Shown here: positions 14,893 through 23,602 of the stretch, piece after piece | Position numbering within the stretch: the stretch's first letter is position 1 | Layout: every line of letters starts with the position of its first letter | DNA from: Streptomyces globisporus | GTDB taxonomy: Bacteria > Actinomycetota > Actinomycetes > Streptomycetales > Streptomycetaceae | Assembly: GCA_014649555.1 (NCBI GenBank) | Contig: BMTG01000007.1 | Coordinates: 248,001-312,000, forward strand | Length of the DNA stretch: 64,000 bases | Direction of reading: 5' to 3' | Position numbers and translations under genes: made by a program | Notes under the pieces: generated by a model | The model's database searches: none | What the model was told of the DNA's origin: nothing | The model's input: only the letters and a program-made list of their open reading frames with translations

Positions 14893-15426
14893 GTGAGCGA
14901 GAAGAAGGTCAGTCTGCTGGAGGGCTTCAAGGCCTTCCTGATGCGCGGCAATGTGATCGACCTCGCGGTGGCTGTCGTCATCGGTGCCGCTTTCACCAAC
15001 ATCGTGAACGCGGTCGTCAAGGGGATCATCAACCCCCTGGTCGGCGCGTTCGGCACGCAGGACCTGGACAACTACAGCTCCTGCCTCCAGGGCCCGTGCA
15101 CCACGGACCCGAAGACCGGAAAGATGGACGGGATCGAGATTCTGTGGGGCTCGGTGCTCAGCGCCACTCTCAGCTTCCTGATCACCGCCGCCGTCGTGTA
15201 CTTCCTGATGGTGCTGCCGATGGCCAAGTACCTGGCCAGGCGGGCGGCGATGCAGGCCGCCAAGGAAGGTGTGCAGGAGACGATCGAGGTGAGCGAGCTG
15301 GAGGTGCTGAAGGAGATCCGCGACGAACTGGTCGCCCAGCGCGCCGGCGGCGCGCCCGGACCGGACTCGGGCGAAGGACCGGGCGGAGCCGGCGGGGTTG
15401 CTGCCGATCCGCGCGAGGACCGGTAG
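14893..15426 (+). CDS. mscL: Large-conductance mechanosensitive channel
   Basis: 177 aa from a GTG at 14893, with GAAGGAAGG upstream. It opens under membrane tension to release solutes. The N-terminal amphipathic segment EGFKAFLMRGNVIDLAVAVV and gate residues GAAFTNIVNAVVKGIINPL are canonical, and the second helix lies around residues 93-118. The periplasmic loop carries two Cys (SSCLQGPCTTD) and the C-terminal tail is longer and more Gly-rich than the E. coli protein (136 aa). No partner genes. Confidence 0.95.
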   Translation: MSEKKVSLLEGFKAFLMRGNVIDLAVAVVIGAAFTNIVNAVVKGIINPLVGAFGTQDLDNYSSCLQGPCTTDPKTGKMDGIEILWGSVLSATLSFLITAAVVYFLMVLPMAKYLARRAAMQAAKEGVQETIEVSELEVLKEIRDELVAQRAGGAPGPDSGEGPGGAGGVAADPREDR

Positions 15427-15445
15427 CCCCCCGGGCGGCCGGTCG

Positions 15446-15488
15446 GATGTGGTGGGGCGGCTTCGCTCAGATGTGGTGGGGCGGCTTC
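15446..15488. repeat. 24-bp tandem duplication at a gene's 3' end
   Basis: GATGTGGTGGGGCGGCTTC occurs at 15446-15464 and 15470-15488. The stop codon of the adjacent minus-strand gene (15467-15469) lies at the joint, and the codons for KPPHHI appear both before and after that stop. Confidence 0.85.
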
Positions 15489-15691
15489 TCGTCCAGGAAG
15501 CGCGCGAGGTCCGCGGCGCTGCCGCCGGCCGGAGGCCGCTCGCCCCACCCCTGGTCCGTATCGTCCGCGGACTGCCGGTCCAGCGGATCGTCGAAGACCA
15601 GAACCGGCTTCGGCTTCGGTTCCCGGGGCGGCTGCTCCTGTGGCTGCTGCTTCTTCGCATCACGCGGGCTGGGGGCGGGGGCGGCGCTCAT
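15467..15691 (-). CDS. Small Pro/Asp-rich hypothetical protein
   Basis: 74 aa, no recognised domain. The N-terminus is Ala/Pro/Gln-rich with a lysine-rich patch (EPKPKPVLVF), the middle is acidic (DDPLDRQSADDTD), and the end reads ARFLDEKPPHHI. Probably cytosolic and largely disordered. It follows the redox operon by 61 bases on the same strand and may be its last gene. The 3' end is affected by the 24-bp tandem duplication described separately. I recognise it only as the type of small protein common in Streptomyces. Confidence 0.65.
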   Translation of the reverse strand: MSAAPAPSPRDAKKQQPQEQPPREPKPKPVLVFDDPLDRQSADDTDQGWGERPPAGGSAADLARFLDEKPPHHI

Positions 15692-15752
15692 GTCTCCAGG
15701 GTACGGCGGCTCACCCCGGGGGGTGAGCCGCCGTGGGGCCGGGCGACGGGCG

Positions 15753-16148
15753 TCAGCGGTCCTTCGGGTCGACGAGCCACAGGCCGAGCACGACGAGGAA
15801 CGACAGGCAGAGGAAACCGGCCCCCCACCAGGCCGTGCTGGTGTTGCCCTCCATCCACTCGTCGATCAGGATCGTCAGCCCCCAGAGCTGGCCGATGACG
15901 ACGGACATGGCCAGGACGAGACGGGCGGTCAGCTTCGAGGAGCGCTCGGGGTCCTGGTCGGTGCCCGCTCCGGGGCCGGGGCCGGTGTGCCGGACCCGGG
16001 GGTCCCCGTATCCGCTGGTGGGGCGGATCTGGGGATAACGCTCGTGGACGGGCCGGTTCAGATCGGGGTCGGCGCTGCCGGGGTGGTAGGCCGAGTAGTG
16101 GGTGCCCGGAGGCGGCAGCGGCTGATCGGGGTGCGGGGTCTCGTTCAT
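15753..16148 (-). CDS. Small membrane protein of the redox operon
   Basis: 131 aa. A Pro/Tyr-rich cytosolic half is followed by two membrane helices (about residues 75-95 and 105-125) joined by a short acidic loop (IDEWMEGNTS). No family recognised. Its ATG overlaps the stop of the Rieske gene by four bases, so it is translated with it; a small anchor or assembly subunit for the molybdoenzyme complex is the simplest guess. Confidence 0.75.
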   Translation of the reverse strand: MNETPHPDQPLPPPGTHYSAYHPGSADPDLNRPVHERYPQIRPTSGYGDPRVRHTGPGPGAGTDQDPERSSKLTARLVLAMSVVIGQLWGLTILIDEWMEGNTSTAWWGAGFLCLSFLVVLGLWLVDPKDR

Positions 16149-16999
16149 GCCCGCCCGCCCGGCTTCTCGGCGGTGGCGGACGCCGCGCCGGCTCCGCGCC
16201 CGGGGCCGGTGACGGATCCGGAACCGGCGGCGGGAGCGGGGCGTACTACGGGGCCGGTGACGCGGCTGCCGACATCCCTTGCGCCGTCGGCCCGGGGTGC
16301 GGGCCGTTCACCGGTGGCCCGGTTCCGGGCGCGTGGCCCGGTGGCGGCCCGGGGCGGGGACTCGGCTCCGCCGTCGGTGCCCGGGCAGCCGATACGGGCG
16401 GCGAGTTCGGGTCGCTCCCCGCCGAGCTGGCGGCAGAGGCCCTCCTCGACGCTCTCGCCGGACCGGGTGGTCCCCACGGCCCAGACGCTTCCGTCGTCCT
16501 GCTCGATGACCACGACCTTGGGCAGCCCGCGCGGTGGCGGGCCTGCGGTGACCTCGCCGGACCGGGCGTCGAAGACTCCCTCGTGGCACGGGCAGTACAG
16601 CTCGCCCTCGGTGCCCCGGTCCTTGCGCCAGAGCACGGCGCAGGCGAGGTGGGTGCAGACGGCGGAGTAGCCGACGAGGGTGCCGTCGTCGAGGCGCACG
16701 GCGACGGCCCGGTCCTCCTCGCCCGGGTAGCGGAAGGCGATCGATTCGCCGGGTGGGAGCCCGCCGGCGATGCGCTTCGGCTCGGGGGCCTTGCCCTCCT
16801 CGCCGTCGCCGTGGCGGTGGAGGATGCCCGCGGCCACCCCGATACCGCCGACGGCGAGTCCGCCGGAGACGGTGGTGACGATCCGGAGGTAGTCCCGCCG
16901 GGTGGTGAGGGAGTCGGCGGCGATCCGGTCCTGGAGCGCCTCGCGCGGGTCTCCCCCGGCGGGGTGCTCGCCGGCCGGCTGCTGATCGGTGACGCTCAT
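16145..16999 (-). CDS. Rieske [2Fe-2S] protein with Tat-type anchor
   Basis: 284 aa. A twin-arginine stretch (TTRRDYLRIV, near residue 33) precedes one hydrophobic helix, as in QcrA-like proteins anchored on the outer face. The cluster ligands are CTHLAC and CPCHEGVFD, the two Cys-His pairs of the Rieske fold, with the closing GPPPRGLPKVVV. The last 100 residues are an unusual Pro/Ala/Gly/Arg tail beyond the domain. It overlaps its neighbours by four bases on both sides. It would pass electrons between the quinone-facing membrane part and the molybdoenzyme; the direction is unknown. Confidence 0.88.
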   Translation of the reverse strand: MSVTDQQPAGEHPAGGDPREALQDRIAADSLTTRRDYLRIVTTVSGGLAVGGIGVAAGILHRHGDGEEGKAPEPKRIAGGLPPGESIAFRYPGEEDRAVAVRLDDGTLVGYSAVCTHLACAVLWRKDRGTEGELYCPCHEGVFDARSGEVTAGPPPRGLPKVVVIEQDDGSVWAVGTTRSGESVEEGLCRQLGGERPELAARIGCPGTDGGAESPPRAATGPRARNRATGERPAPRADGARDVGSRVTGPVVRPAPAAGSGSVTGPGRGAGAASATAEKPGGRA

Positions 17000-17598
17000 C
17001 GGCGGACGTCCTTCCCGTTGATCTCGACGACGGGAAGACCGCCGGGTACCGGCCACTGGACCCGTTCGGCGGGGACGACCATGGCCACGCCGGTGCGGAC
17101 CTCGGTCTCGCCGAAGACGAAGGTGTCGGCGACCTGGACACCGGGGCGCTCCGCCTGGAGCTCCTCGACGGTTCCGTAGAAGAGCGCTCCGGTCGGGCAG
17201 ACGGTGGCGCACATGGGGGCGAGGCCGTAGGCGGTGCGGTCGTAGCAGAGGTTGCACTTCATCTGCAGCTTCGCCTGGAGGTCGATCTTCGGTACCCCGA
17301 AGGGGCAGGCGTTGACGCAGTTGGAGCAGCCGATGCAACGGGTGGTGTCGGCCTGCTGCACCACACCGTCCGCGGTCACCAGGATCGCGTCGGCGGGACA
17401 GACCTCGGCGCACGGGGCGACCGGGTCCTCACAGTGCATGCAGACCGTCGGAAGGGAGGCGACGGACCGGCCCTCGTCGGTGTAGTCGAGGTGGATCATC
17501 GATTTCCCGCGGTGCGAGTCGCATTCGCGGCAGGCGGAGACACAGGCCTGGCAGCCGATGCAACGCCCCGGGTCGATGAAGATCGTTCTGCCCATCAT
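16996..17598 (-). CDS. Four-cluster ferredoxin subunit of molybdoenzyme
   Basis: 200 aa, starting five bases after the stop of the catalytic subunit gene with GAGGAGCTGAGG upstream; the next codon is also ATG. Four Cys-rich motifs are complete: CIGCQACVSAC, CMHCEDPVAPCAEVCP, CIGCSNCVNACPFG and CNLCYDRTAYGLAPMCATVCP, as in DmsB/NrfC/FdhB electron-transfer subunits with four [4Fe-4S] clusters. It would wire the catalytic subunit to the membrane subunit. Its stop overlaps the Rieske start (ATGA). Confidence 0.92.
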   Translation of the reverse strand: MMGRTIFIDPGRCIGCQACVSACRECDSHRGKSMIHLDYTDEGRSVASLPTVCMHCEDPVAPCAEVCPADAILVTADGVVQQADTTRCIGCSNCVNACPFGVPKIDLQAKLQMKCNLCYDRTAYGLAPMCATVCPTGALFYGTVEELQAERPGVQVADTFVFGETEVRTGVAMVVPAERVQWPVPGGLPVVEINGKDVRR

Positions 17599-17603
17599 GG
17601 GCC

Positions 17604-19931
17604 TCAGCTCCTCTCCGAGGTGCCACGACCCTGCGGGGCCGTGGGAGGCAGCGGGTCGGTACGGGAGACCTGGGTCTCCGGGTAGGCGACATGGCCGGGG
17701 GCGACCGGCGGGGCGGGGACCTCGTCGATCCGCTCGGCGTGCTCGATGCGGCAGGCGCACACCTTGTACTCGGGGATCTTGGAGCGGGGGTCGAGGGCGT
17801 CGATGGTGAGGGCGTTGGCCGCGGTGGGGACGGGCCAGTGGTACGGGACGAACACGGTGTCGGGGCGGATCGCCTCGGTGACCAGGGCGGGGAAGACCTC
17901 GCTGCCGCGCCGGGTGACGACGCGGACGGGTTCACCGTTGCGGAAGCCGTGGGAGGGGTGGATCTCGGCCCAGGGGCGCGGGGTCTGTTCGACGAGGGCG
18001 CCGAGCCTGCGGGTCTGGTTGCCGGAGAGGAAGTGGGCGACGGTGCGGCCGGTGGTGAGCGACATGGGGTGCTCGTCGTCGTACGGGTCCATCGGCGGGT
18101 GCCATTCGACGACCTGGAGATGGATCCTGCCGTCGGGGTGGTAGGTCTTCCCGTCCTCGAAGAGGCGGGGGGTGCCGGGGTGGTCGGTGGTGGGGCAGGG
18201 CCAGGCGATGCCGCCGGTCTCCTCCAGCCGTTCGTAGGTGATGCCGTAGTAGTCGTTGACGGTTCCGGCGGAGGCGACGCGCAGCTCGTCGAAGACCGAC
18301 CGGGAGTCGGGGAAGTCGAACTTGTCGCCCGCGCCGAGGCGGCGGGCGAGTTCGCAGATCACCCAGGTGTCGGTCCGGACGCCTGGAGGCGGGTCCTGGG
18401 CCTTGTTGTGCTTGACCACGCGGGCTTCCGCGTTGGCCATCACCCCTTCGTCCTCGGCCCAGGTGGTGACGGGGAAGACGACATGGGCGTTGGCGGCGGT
18501 CTCGGAGAGGAAGAAGTCGAATTGGGCGTGGAACTCGGTGGTGTCGTACCCCTCCTTGACCACCCGGTAGTTGGGCAGGGAGACGAAGGGGTTGTTGCAG
18601 ATGCCGATCAGGCCGCGGATCTCGCGGCGCTGCATCTGCCAGACCATTTCCATCATGGAGGTACCGGCGGGCGGGAGTTCGGACTCCTCGATGCCCCAGA
18701 TCTCGCAGATCTGGCGGCGGTGCTCCTCGTTCATGATGGAGCGTCCGCCGGGGAGGAGGTCGGACTTCTGGCCGTGCTCACGGCCGCCCTGCCCGTTGCC
18801 CTGGCCGGTGATGGTGCCGTAGCCGGCGCCGGGTTTGCCGATGTGGCCGGTGGCGGTGCAGAGGTTGATCACGGAGAGGCAGTTCTCGACGCCCTGCGAG
18901 TGGTGTTCGATGCCTCGGGCGTGCCAGGCCATGGCCTTGGGGGCGCGGGCGAAGGCCCGGGCGACCTGGACGATCTGCTCGGCGGGGATGCCGCAGATCG
19001 CGGCGGCGCGGGAGGGCGGGTACTCGGCGGCCTTGGCCTTGAGCTCCTCCCAGCCGGTGGCGTGGTCGGCGAGGAAGGTCTCGTCGGTGAGTCCTTCCTC
19101 GATGACGACGTTCAGGACGGAGGTGAAGAAGGCGGAGTCGGTGCCGGGTTTGAGGGCGACGTGGATGTCGGCGGTCCGGGCGATGGCGGTCTCGCGCGGG
19201 TCGACCACGATGAGGGTCGCGCCGCGGTCCCGGGCTCCCCAGACGTACTGGGTCATCACGGGGAAGCACTCGCCGACGTTGGAGCCCGCGATGAGCAGGC
19301 AGTCGGTGAGCAGGATGTCGGAGAAGGGGTTGCCGGCCCGGTCGATGCCGAAGGCCAGCTTGTTGGCGCCCGCGGCGCTGACCATGCAGAGGCGGCCGTT
19401 GTAGTCGACGTGCCGGGACTTGAGCGCGACCCGGGCGAACTTGCCCACCAGATAGGTCTTCTCGGAGAACAGGCTGGCCCCGCCGAGGAGCCCGAAGGCG
19501 TCGTTGCCGTACGTCTGCTGGATGCGCTTGACCTCGGAGACGGTGAAGTCGAGGGCCTCCTCCCAGGACACCTCGCGGAACTCCTCGTCGCGGGAGCGTC
19601 GCATCAGCGGGGCGGTGAGCCGGTCGGGGTGGTTGACCTGCTGATAGGCGTTGATGCCCTTGGGGCAGAGCCGCATCCGGTTGATGTCGTGGTTGCGGGG
19701 TTCGACGCCGAAGACCTTGCCGCCGCGGTCAACGCGCAGATACATCCCGCACTGGACGCCACAGAAGCAGCAGTGGGTGGGCACGAGCGTCTCGCCGTTC
19801 TGGTCGGCGTGCCACTGGTCGGCCGGGATGCCGCCCGCGTCCCGGAAGGCGCGGGTGCCGGGCGGGGCGAGGGAGGGGTCCAGGGGGATGAAGGTGCGGC
19901 GGTCGGCAGCAGCTCGCGGGTCCGCGGTCAC
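17604..19931 (-). CDS. Molybdopterin oxidoreductase catalytic subunit
   Basis: 775 aa from a GTG at 19931 that overlaps the preceding stop by four bases. The N-terminal cluster site is C54-x2-C57-x3-C61-x27-C89, binding one [4Fe-4S]. The segment NGRLCMVSAAGAN (C182) aligns with the molybdenum ligand region of Cys-type formate dehydrogenases and assimilatory nitrate reductases; there is no selenocysteine. Further family blocks are WGARDRGATLIVVDPRETAIARTADIH, HARGIEHHSQG and GKPGAGYGTITGQGNGQGGREHG, each a bis-MGD contact. The C-terminal molybdopterin-binding domain contains MSLTTGRTVAHFLSGNQTRR. It lacks a signal peptide. Formate dehydrogenase-like or nitrate reductase-like cannot be separated by eye. 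Confidence 0.88.
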   Translation of the reverse strand: MTADPRAAADRRTFIPLDPSLAPPGTRAFRDAGGIPADQWHADQNGETLVPTHCCFCGVQCGMYLRVDRGGKVFGVEPRNHDINRMRLCPKGINAYQQVNHPDRLTAPLMRRSRDEEFREVSWEEALDFTVSEVKRIQQTYGNDAFGLLGGASLFSEKTYLVGKFARVALKSRHVDYNGRLCMVSAAGANKLAFGIDRAGNPFSDILLTDCLLIAGSNVGECFPVMTQYVWGARDRGATLIVVDPRETAIARTADIHVALKPGTDSAFFTSVLNVVIEEGLTDETFLADHATGWEELKAKAAEYPPSRAAAICGIPAEQIVQVARAFARAPKAMAWHARGIEHHSQGVENCLSVINLCTATGHIGKPGAGYGTITGQGNGQGGREHGQKSDLLPGGRSIMNEEHRRQICEIWGIEESELPPAGTSMMEMVWQMQRREIRGLIGICNNPFVSLPNYRVVKEGYDTTEFHAQFDFFLSETAANAHVVFPVTTWAEDEGVMANAEARVVKHNKAQDPPPGVRTDTWVICELARRLGAGDKFDFPDSRSVFDELRVASAGTVNDYYGITYERLEETGGIAWPCPTTDHPGTPRLFEDGKTYHPDGRIHLQVVEWHPPMDPYDDEHPMSLTTGRTVAHFLSGNQTRRLGALVEQTPRPWAEIHPSHGFRNGEPVRVVTRRGSEVFPALVTEAIRPDTVFVPYHWPVPTAANALTIDALDPRSKIPEYKVCACRIEHAERIDEVPAPPVAPGHVAYPETQVSRTDPLPPTAPQGRGTSERS

Positions 19932-21037
19932 TTGAACCCCTTCTTCACATGGGAGAGATAGGCGCTGCCGCGCAGCACCCGCTTGCAGCGCGGGCAGTAT
20001 TCGGCCCAGGAGTCGAAGTCGAGCCGGAGGTCGCGCATGGTGCCGCGCAGGTTCTCGACGTAGGGCCCGGTGTCGATGGGTTCCTCGCAGCGGCGGCAGG
20101 CGAAGACCTCGTCGTCCTTGCGGCCGGTGTACTTGAACAACTGCATGCCGACCGCGGCCGGGCGCTGGACGATGTGGAAGAACTTGCCGAACGGGATGTA
20201 GATCAGGGTGAAGACGACGGAGACCATGTGCAGGATCGCCAGGAACTGGTAGCCGCCGCCGTGCAGGAAGACCGAGGAGAAGGTGAGCAGCAGACCGGTC
20301 ACGGAGATGACGATGAGCGCGATCAGCGGCACCAGGTCGTAGGCGAAGCGCTGGCCGGTGGCGGCGCCGCGGTCCTTCATCCGGCGCCACAGGAAGTACG
20401 AGGCGCCGGGGATGACGAGGACGGCGGCGATGTCCAGGCCGTGGAACATCAGCCAGCCGAGCAGGTTCAGGGAGTCGAAGCCGAGGATCTTGAAGCCCCA
20501 GATCCTCATCTCGTAACCGGGTCCTGAGCCGGTGCCGGAGGTGAAGGTGAACCAGCCCCAGGTGAGCGGGAAGGTGATCAGGGCGGCGAGGATGCAGCCC
20601 CAGAAGATGAGCTGGTGAGCGGCCCAGCGGGCGTGGGAGCGGGCGCCGAGGAACTTTTGGAAGCCGAGGTAGGTGGCGATCATCCTGGGCAGGGCGGTGG
20701 GGGCCCTGCGGAAGTTCTCCATCGAGAAGAGGCTGCGCCAGCCCTGTTTGAAGAGGCGGCGGGCACCGGGGGCGGAGATCCAGACGGTGTAGCGGTAGGC
20801 GACGCCGAAGGCGAGGAAGACCGTGGCCACTGCGTACGGGAGGAGGGCCGAGTCGAAGTTGCGGAGCATACGGCTGCCGAGCACGATCGCGACGATCAGC
20901 AGGGCGGAGACAGCCACTCCGGCGAGCGTGGCCCGGGTGGTGACGGACCGGGGGCCGGTCGGCGGCGGTGGAGTGGCCGGGGGGTCACCGGGGTCGGGGG
21001 GCTCGGCTACTGCGCTGGCTTCTGAGGGCTCGGTCAC
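19928..21037 (-). CDS. Membrane subunit of molybdoenzyme with C-terminal Cys pairs
   Basis: 369 aa. A Pro/Thr-rich N-terminus is followed by about seven helices. His residues in helices (ARWAAHQLIFWG, LMFHGLDIAAV, AILHMVSVVF, FGKFFHIVQRP) recall the b-haem ligands of NarI-type quinol-oxidising subunits. The cytosolic C-terminus has two Cys pairs, CRRC and CPRC, 41 residues apart, probably a zinc or Fe site that ordinary NarI lacks. It is the first gene of the operon, with GTGA coupling to the catalytic subunit, so it should hold the complex to the membrane and exchange electrons with menaquinone. Confidence 0.78.
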   Translation of the reverse strand: MTEPSEASAVAEPPDPGDPPATPPPPTGPRSVTTRATLAGVAVSALLIVAIVLGSRMLRNFDSALLPYAVATVFLAFGVAYRYTVWISAPGARRLFKQGWRSLFSMENFRRAPTALPRMIATYLGFQKFLGARSHARWAAHQLIFWGCILAALITFPLTWGWFTFTSGTGSGPGYEMRIWGFKILGFDSLNLLGWLMFHGLDIAAVLVIPGASYFLWRRMKDRGAATGQRFAYDLVPLIALIVISVTGLLLTFSSVFLHGGGYQFLAILHMVSVVFTLIYIPFGKFFHIVQRPAAVGMQLFKYTGRKDDEVFACRRCEEPIDTGPYVENLRGTMRDLRLDFDSWAEYCPRCKRVLRGSAYLSHVKKGFK

Positions 21038-21394
21038 CCGGCCACCGTAGGACTGTTTGGGTCGATTGAACCCGTTTTAGGGGATGGGAGGGTGAGCGGG
21101 TCGCCCGGACAGTCGCAAGGGCCGCCTTGCCCGGGCGGAGCTGCTGGGGCGGGGTTGCGGGCCGCCTCGCAACGGGCCGGGCTGCGCAAGCCACCTTGCC
21201 CGGGCCCCGCGGGGTTGCGGGGCCGCCTCGCGCGGGCCGGGCTGCGCAGGCTGCCTTGCCAGGGCCGCCTCCGGTGGGACCTTGCGCACCGGCCGTCCGG
21301 AGTCTCGCGCACCGCCTTCGGCTCGCCGGTACGTTCGAGGCGTAGCGGTCCGTGCTCTTCGGCGGGCCCCGATCCCGACCGGAGGAGCCGCACG
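21038..21394. repeat. Divergent intergenic region with 60-bp tandem repeats
   Basis: The 357-base gap between the redox operon and the P1 peptidase gene contains two imperfect units of exactly 60-bp period (cores 21151-21205 and 21211-21265; shared start GGGGTTGCGG, shared CGGGCCGGGCTGCGCA and CTTGCC end) and a partial third copy of the end segment at 21122-21136. All are very GC-rich with internal dyads. No gene is seen. Confidence 0.75.
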
Positions 21395-22480
21395 ATGACG
21401 CGCGAGGACAAGGCCCCCGAATTCCCGCCCCTGCTGGACGCGCTGACCGATGTGGCCGGTATCCGCGTCGGCCATGCCGAGGTCGCCGGTGCGGGCGCGC
21501 TGAGCGGCACGACAGTCGTCCTGGCGCCCGAGGGCGGGGCCGTGGCGGCCGTGGATGTACGGGGCGGCGGGCCGGGCACGCGGGAGACGGACGCGCTGGA
21601 TCCGCGCAACCTGGTACAGCGGGTCGACGCGGTCGTCCTCACGGGCGGGAGCGCCTTCGGGCTCGACGCGGCGTCCGGCGTGATGGCGTGGCTGGAGGAG
21701 CAGGGCCGGGGCGTCCGGGTCGGCCCCGGACCCACCCAGGTGGTGCCGGTCGTTCCGGCCGCCGCCCTCTTCGACCTCGGCCGGGGCGGCGACTGGCGGG
21801 CCCGCCCCGACGCGTCGACCGGCCGCGCCGCGGTGGAGGCCGCTGCTGCCGCGGGCCCCGGGGAGCCGGTCGCCGAGGGGTCGGTGGGTGCGGGCACCGG
21901 TGCGGTGGCCGGGCAGCTCAAGGGCGGCATCGGCACGGCGAGCGTCCGCCTCGCCTCCGGGGTCACGGTGGCCGCCGTCGTCGCGGTGAACGCGGCGGGC
22001 TCGGTGGTCGACCCCCGGACCGGGGTGCTGTTCGGGGAGTACGGGGCCGGGGAGCCGCCGGTCCACCCTCCGGCCGAGGTCCACGCGGCGGCGGAGCGGC
22101 GGCTCGCTCAGGAGCGGGAGGCGGCGGAGGCGGCCGGGGGCGCGGCCCCGCCGTTCAACACGACGATCGCGGTCGTCGCCACGGACGCGGACCTCACGCG
22201 GGCGCAGGCCCAGAAGCTGGCGGGCACCGCGCACGACGGCCTGGCCCGCGCGGTGCGCCCGGTCCATCTGCTGACGGACGGGGACACCGTGTTCACCCTG
22301 GCCACCGGGCAGGTGCCGGTGGCGCCGGGGAACCCGGTCGCCGTCAACGAGGTCCTCGCGGCTGGCGCCGACGTCCTGGCGCGGGCCATCGTGAAGGCGG
22401 TGCGCGCGGCCCGGAGCACCGAGGGGCCAGGCGGCAGGCTCCTCTCGTACACGGAGTTGTACGGAGGCGGGACGCGGTAG
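21395..22480 (+). CDS. P1 family peptidase (DmpA/BapA type)
   Basis: 361 aa from the ATG at 21395 behind GGAGGAGC. These are Ntn-hydrolase aminopeptidases (family S58) that self-cleave. Typical blocks: LTDVAGIRVGHAE, VLTGGSAFGLDAASGVMAWL, GSVGAGTGAVAGQLKGGIGTAS, and PFNTTIAVVATDADLT, where the Thr/Ser after Asn-Thr is the expected new N-terminal nucleophile region. VAPGNPVAVNEVLAAGADVLARAIV closes the domain. No signal peptide, so cytosolic. Substrate probably D- or beta-aminoacyl peptides; not proven. Divergent from the redox operon. Confidence 0.88.
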   Translation: MTREDKAPEFPPLLDALTDVAGIRVGHAEVAGAGALSGTTVVLAPEGGAVAAVDVRGGGPGTRETDALDPRNLVQRVDAVVLTGGSAFGLDAASGVMAWLEEQGRGVRVGPGPTQVVPVVPAAALFDLGRGGDWRARPDASTGRAAVEAAAAAGPGEPVAEGSVGAGTGAVAGQLKGGIGTASVRLASGVTVAAVVAVNAAGSVVDPRTGVLFGEYGAGEPPVHPPAEVHAAAERRLAQEREAAEAAGGAAPPFNTTIAVVATDADLTRAQAQKLAGTAHDGLARAVRPVHLLTDGDTVFTLATGQVPVAPGNPVAVNEVLAAGADVLARAIVKAVRAARSTEGPGGRLLSYTELYGGGTR

Positions 22481-22593
22481 GACCAAGGCGAGGGGGGCGT
22501 GCGGTGTGTGCCGGGGGCGCGCACAGGTGGCCGACTCACCGTTCACGTAAGGGAGTTCCTCCCAAGCGTCCGAAATGCACCGGGAACGGGCGG

Positions 22594-22619
22594 GGAACTT
22601 TCGGCGTGCGCCTTACGTT
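22594..22619 (+). promoter_or_regulatory. ECF-type promoter GGAAC-N17-CGTT
   Basis: GGAAC (22594-22598), 17 bases, CGTT (22616-22619), about 88 bases before the DUF6227 start. It has the form of promoters read by cell-envelope or oxidative-stress ECF sigma factors in Streptomyces. Confidence 0.5.
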
Positions 22620-22707
22620 TTCACCCAACCCCGGTCACGATGTCAGACCCAGGGACTACGTTGAGCACGCATCGAGTAACACGCGGCGACGGCCTGGAGA
22701 CACCACC

Positions 22708-23463
22708 TTGAGCGATCCGTGCGAGACAACCGAGCACCACCTCGACCGACTCCTGCGACGCGCCCTGAACTCCTTCGACCTTCCCGACAGCACGGTCGAC
22801 CGCCTCGGTACGGCGCTCGCCCACAGCAGTTCGCTGCACTCGTCGCACCACAGCTCCGTGCTGCACCGCGAGACCTACCGTCACACGTATCTCCTCGCCG
22901 ACGGCTCCGCCCTCACCCTGTGGGAGCTGGTGCACAGCGGCGGCCGGGACGTGCGGAGCCCACGTCGGCACGAGCTGTACGACGACGAGGGCGACGCCCG
23001 TATCGCCGCGTCCCGGCTGGCCGGGAGTTTCTCCGACTCCCCGGCCTTCGGCGACGAGGGGATGCAGGAGGCGCCGGGGGACCTGGAGATGCTGACGGCC
23101 CTGATGTCCGCCCCGCCGGCCCCGTTCCCCCGGACGTACGCCCCCGACAATTCCGCGGACCACGCCCGCCGCGTGCTGCGCCGCGCGGAGAACGCCGACC
23201 GGCCGGGCGAGGAGAGGGCGCGGCTGCTCCGGGCCGCCTTCGCCCACCACATCACCCAGATCTTCGGGCGGCAGTGCGATGTCGACGGCCGGCCCGCCGG
23301 ATTCACGCTCTACGAGCACGCGTTCCTGCTGCTGGACGGCAGCGAGACGAGCCTGTGGGAGGTCGAGCACACGGCGACGCCCGACGGCCGCCACATGTGC
23401 GAGGTGTACGAGGACGAGCACACCGCCCGCGCGGCGATGGAGAGCCGCACCCGGATCTGCTGA
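22708..23463 (+). CDS. DUF6227 family protein
   Basis: 251 aa from a TTG at 22708 that gives the N-terminus SDPCETTEHHLDRLLRRALNSFDLPD. The protein has two copies of a similar module: HRETYRHTYLLADGSALTLWELVH (about residues 52-75) and FTLYEHAFLLLDGSETSLWEVEH (about 205-230), each followed by an acidic E-x-Y-D/E-D-E segment (LYDDEGDAR and VYEDEHTAR). This internal duplication is visible directly. Function unknown; the family appears confined to Streptomyces and relatives. Soluble, no signal peptide. The ECF-type promoter upstream hints at stress control. Confidence 0.82.
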   Translation: MSDPCETTEHHLDRLLRRALNSFDLPDSTVDRLGTALAHSSSLHSSHHSSVLHRETYRHTYLLADGSALTLWELVHSGGRDVRSPRRHELYDDEGDARIAASRLAGSFSDSPAFGDEGMQEAPGDLEMLTALMSAPPAPFPRTYAPDNSADHARRVLRRAENADRPGEERARLLRAAFAHHITQIFGRQCDVDGRPAGFTLYEHAFLLLDGSETSLWEVEHTATPDGRHMCEVYEDEHTARAAMESRTRIC

Positions 23464-23602
23464 CCCGGGCCCCGGGGCCGGAGCCACGGGTTACGGATCT
23501 GCCGACCCGAACCCCCGGGCCCGCCGACCGCAAGGCCGGTACCCCCGGGCCCGCCCCCCTGCCGTGCTGGTACCCTCGGGCCCGGTCTCCCTGCCGCGTC
23601 GG

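Noticed and set aside
19612-19931. Selenocysteine in the molybdoenzyme
   Set aside because: The molybdenum-ligand position is an ordinary Cys codon (C182) and no in-frame TGA occurs.
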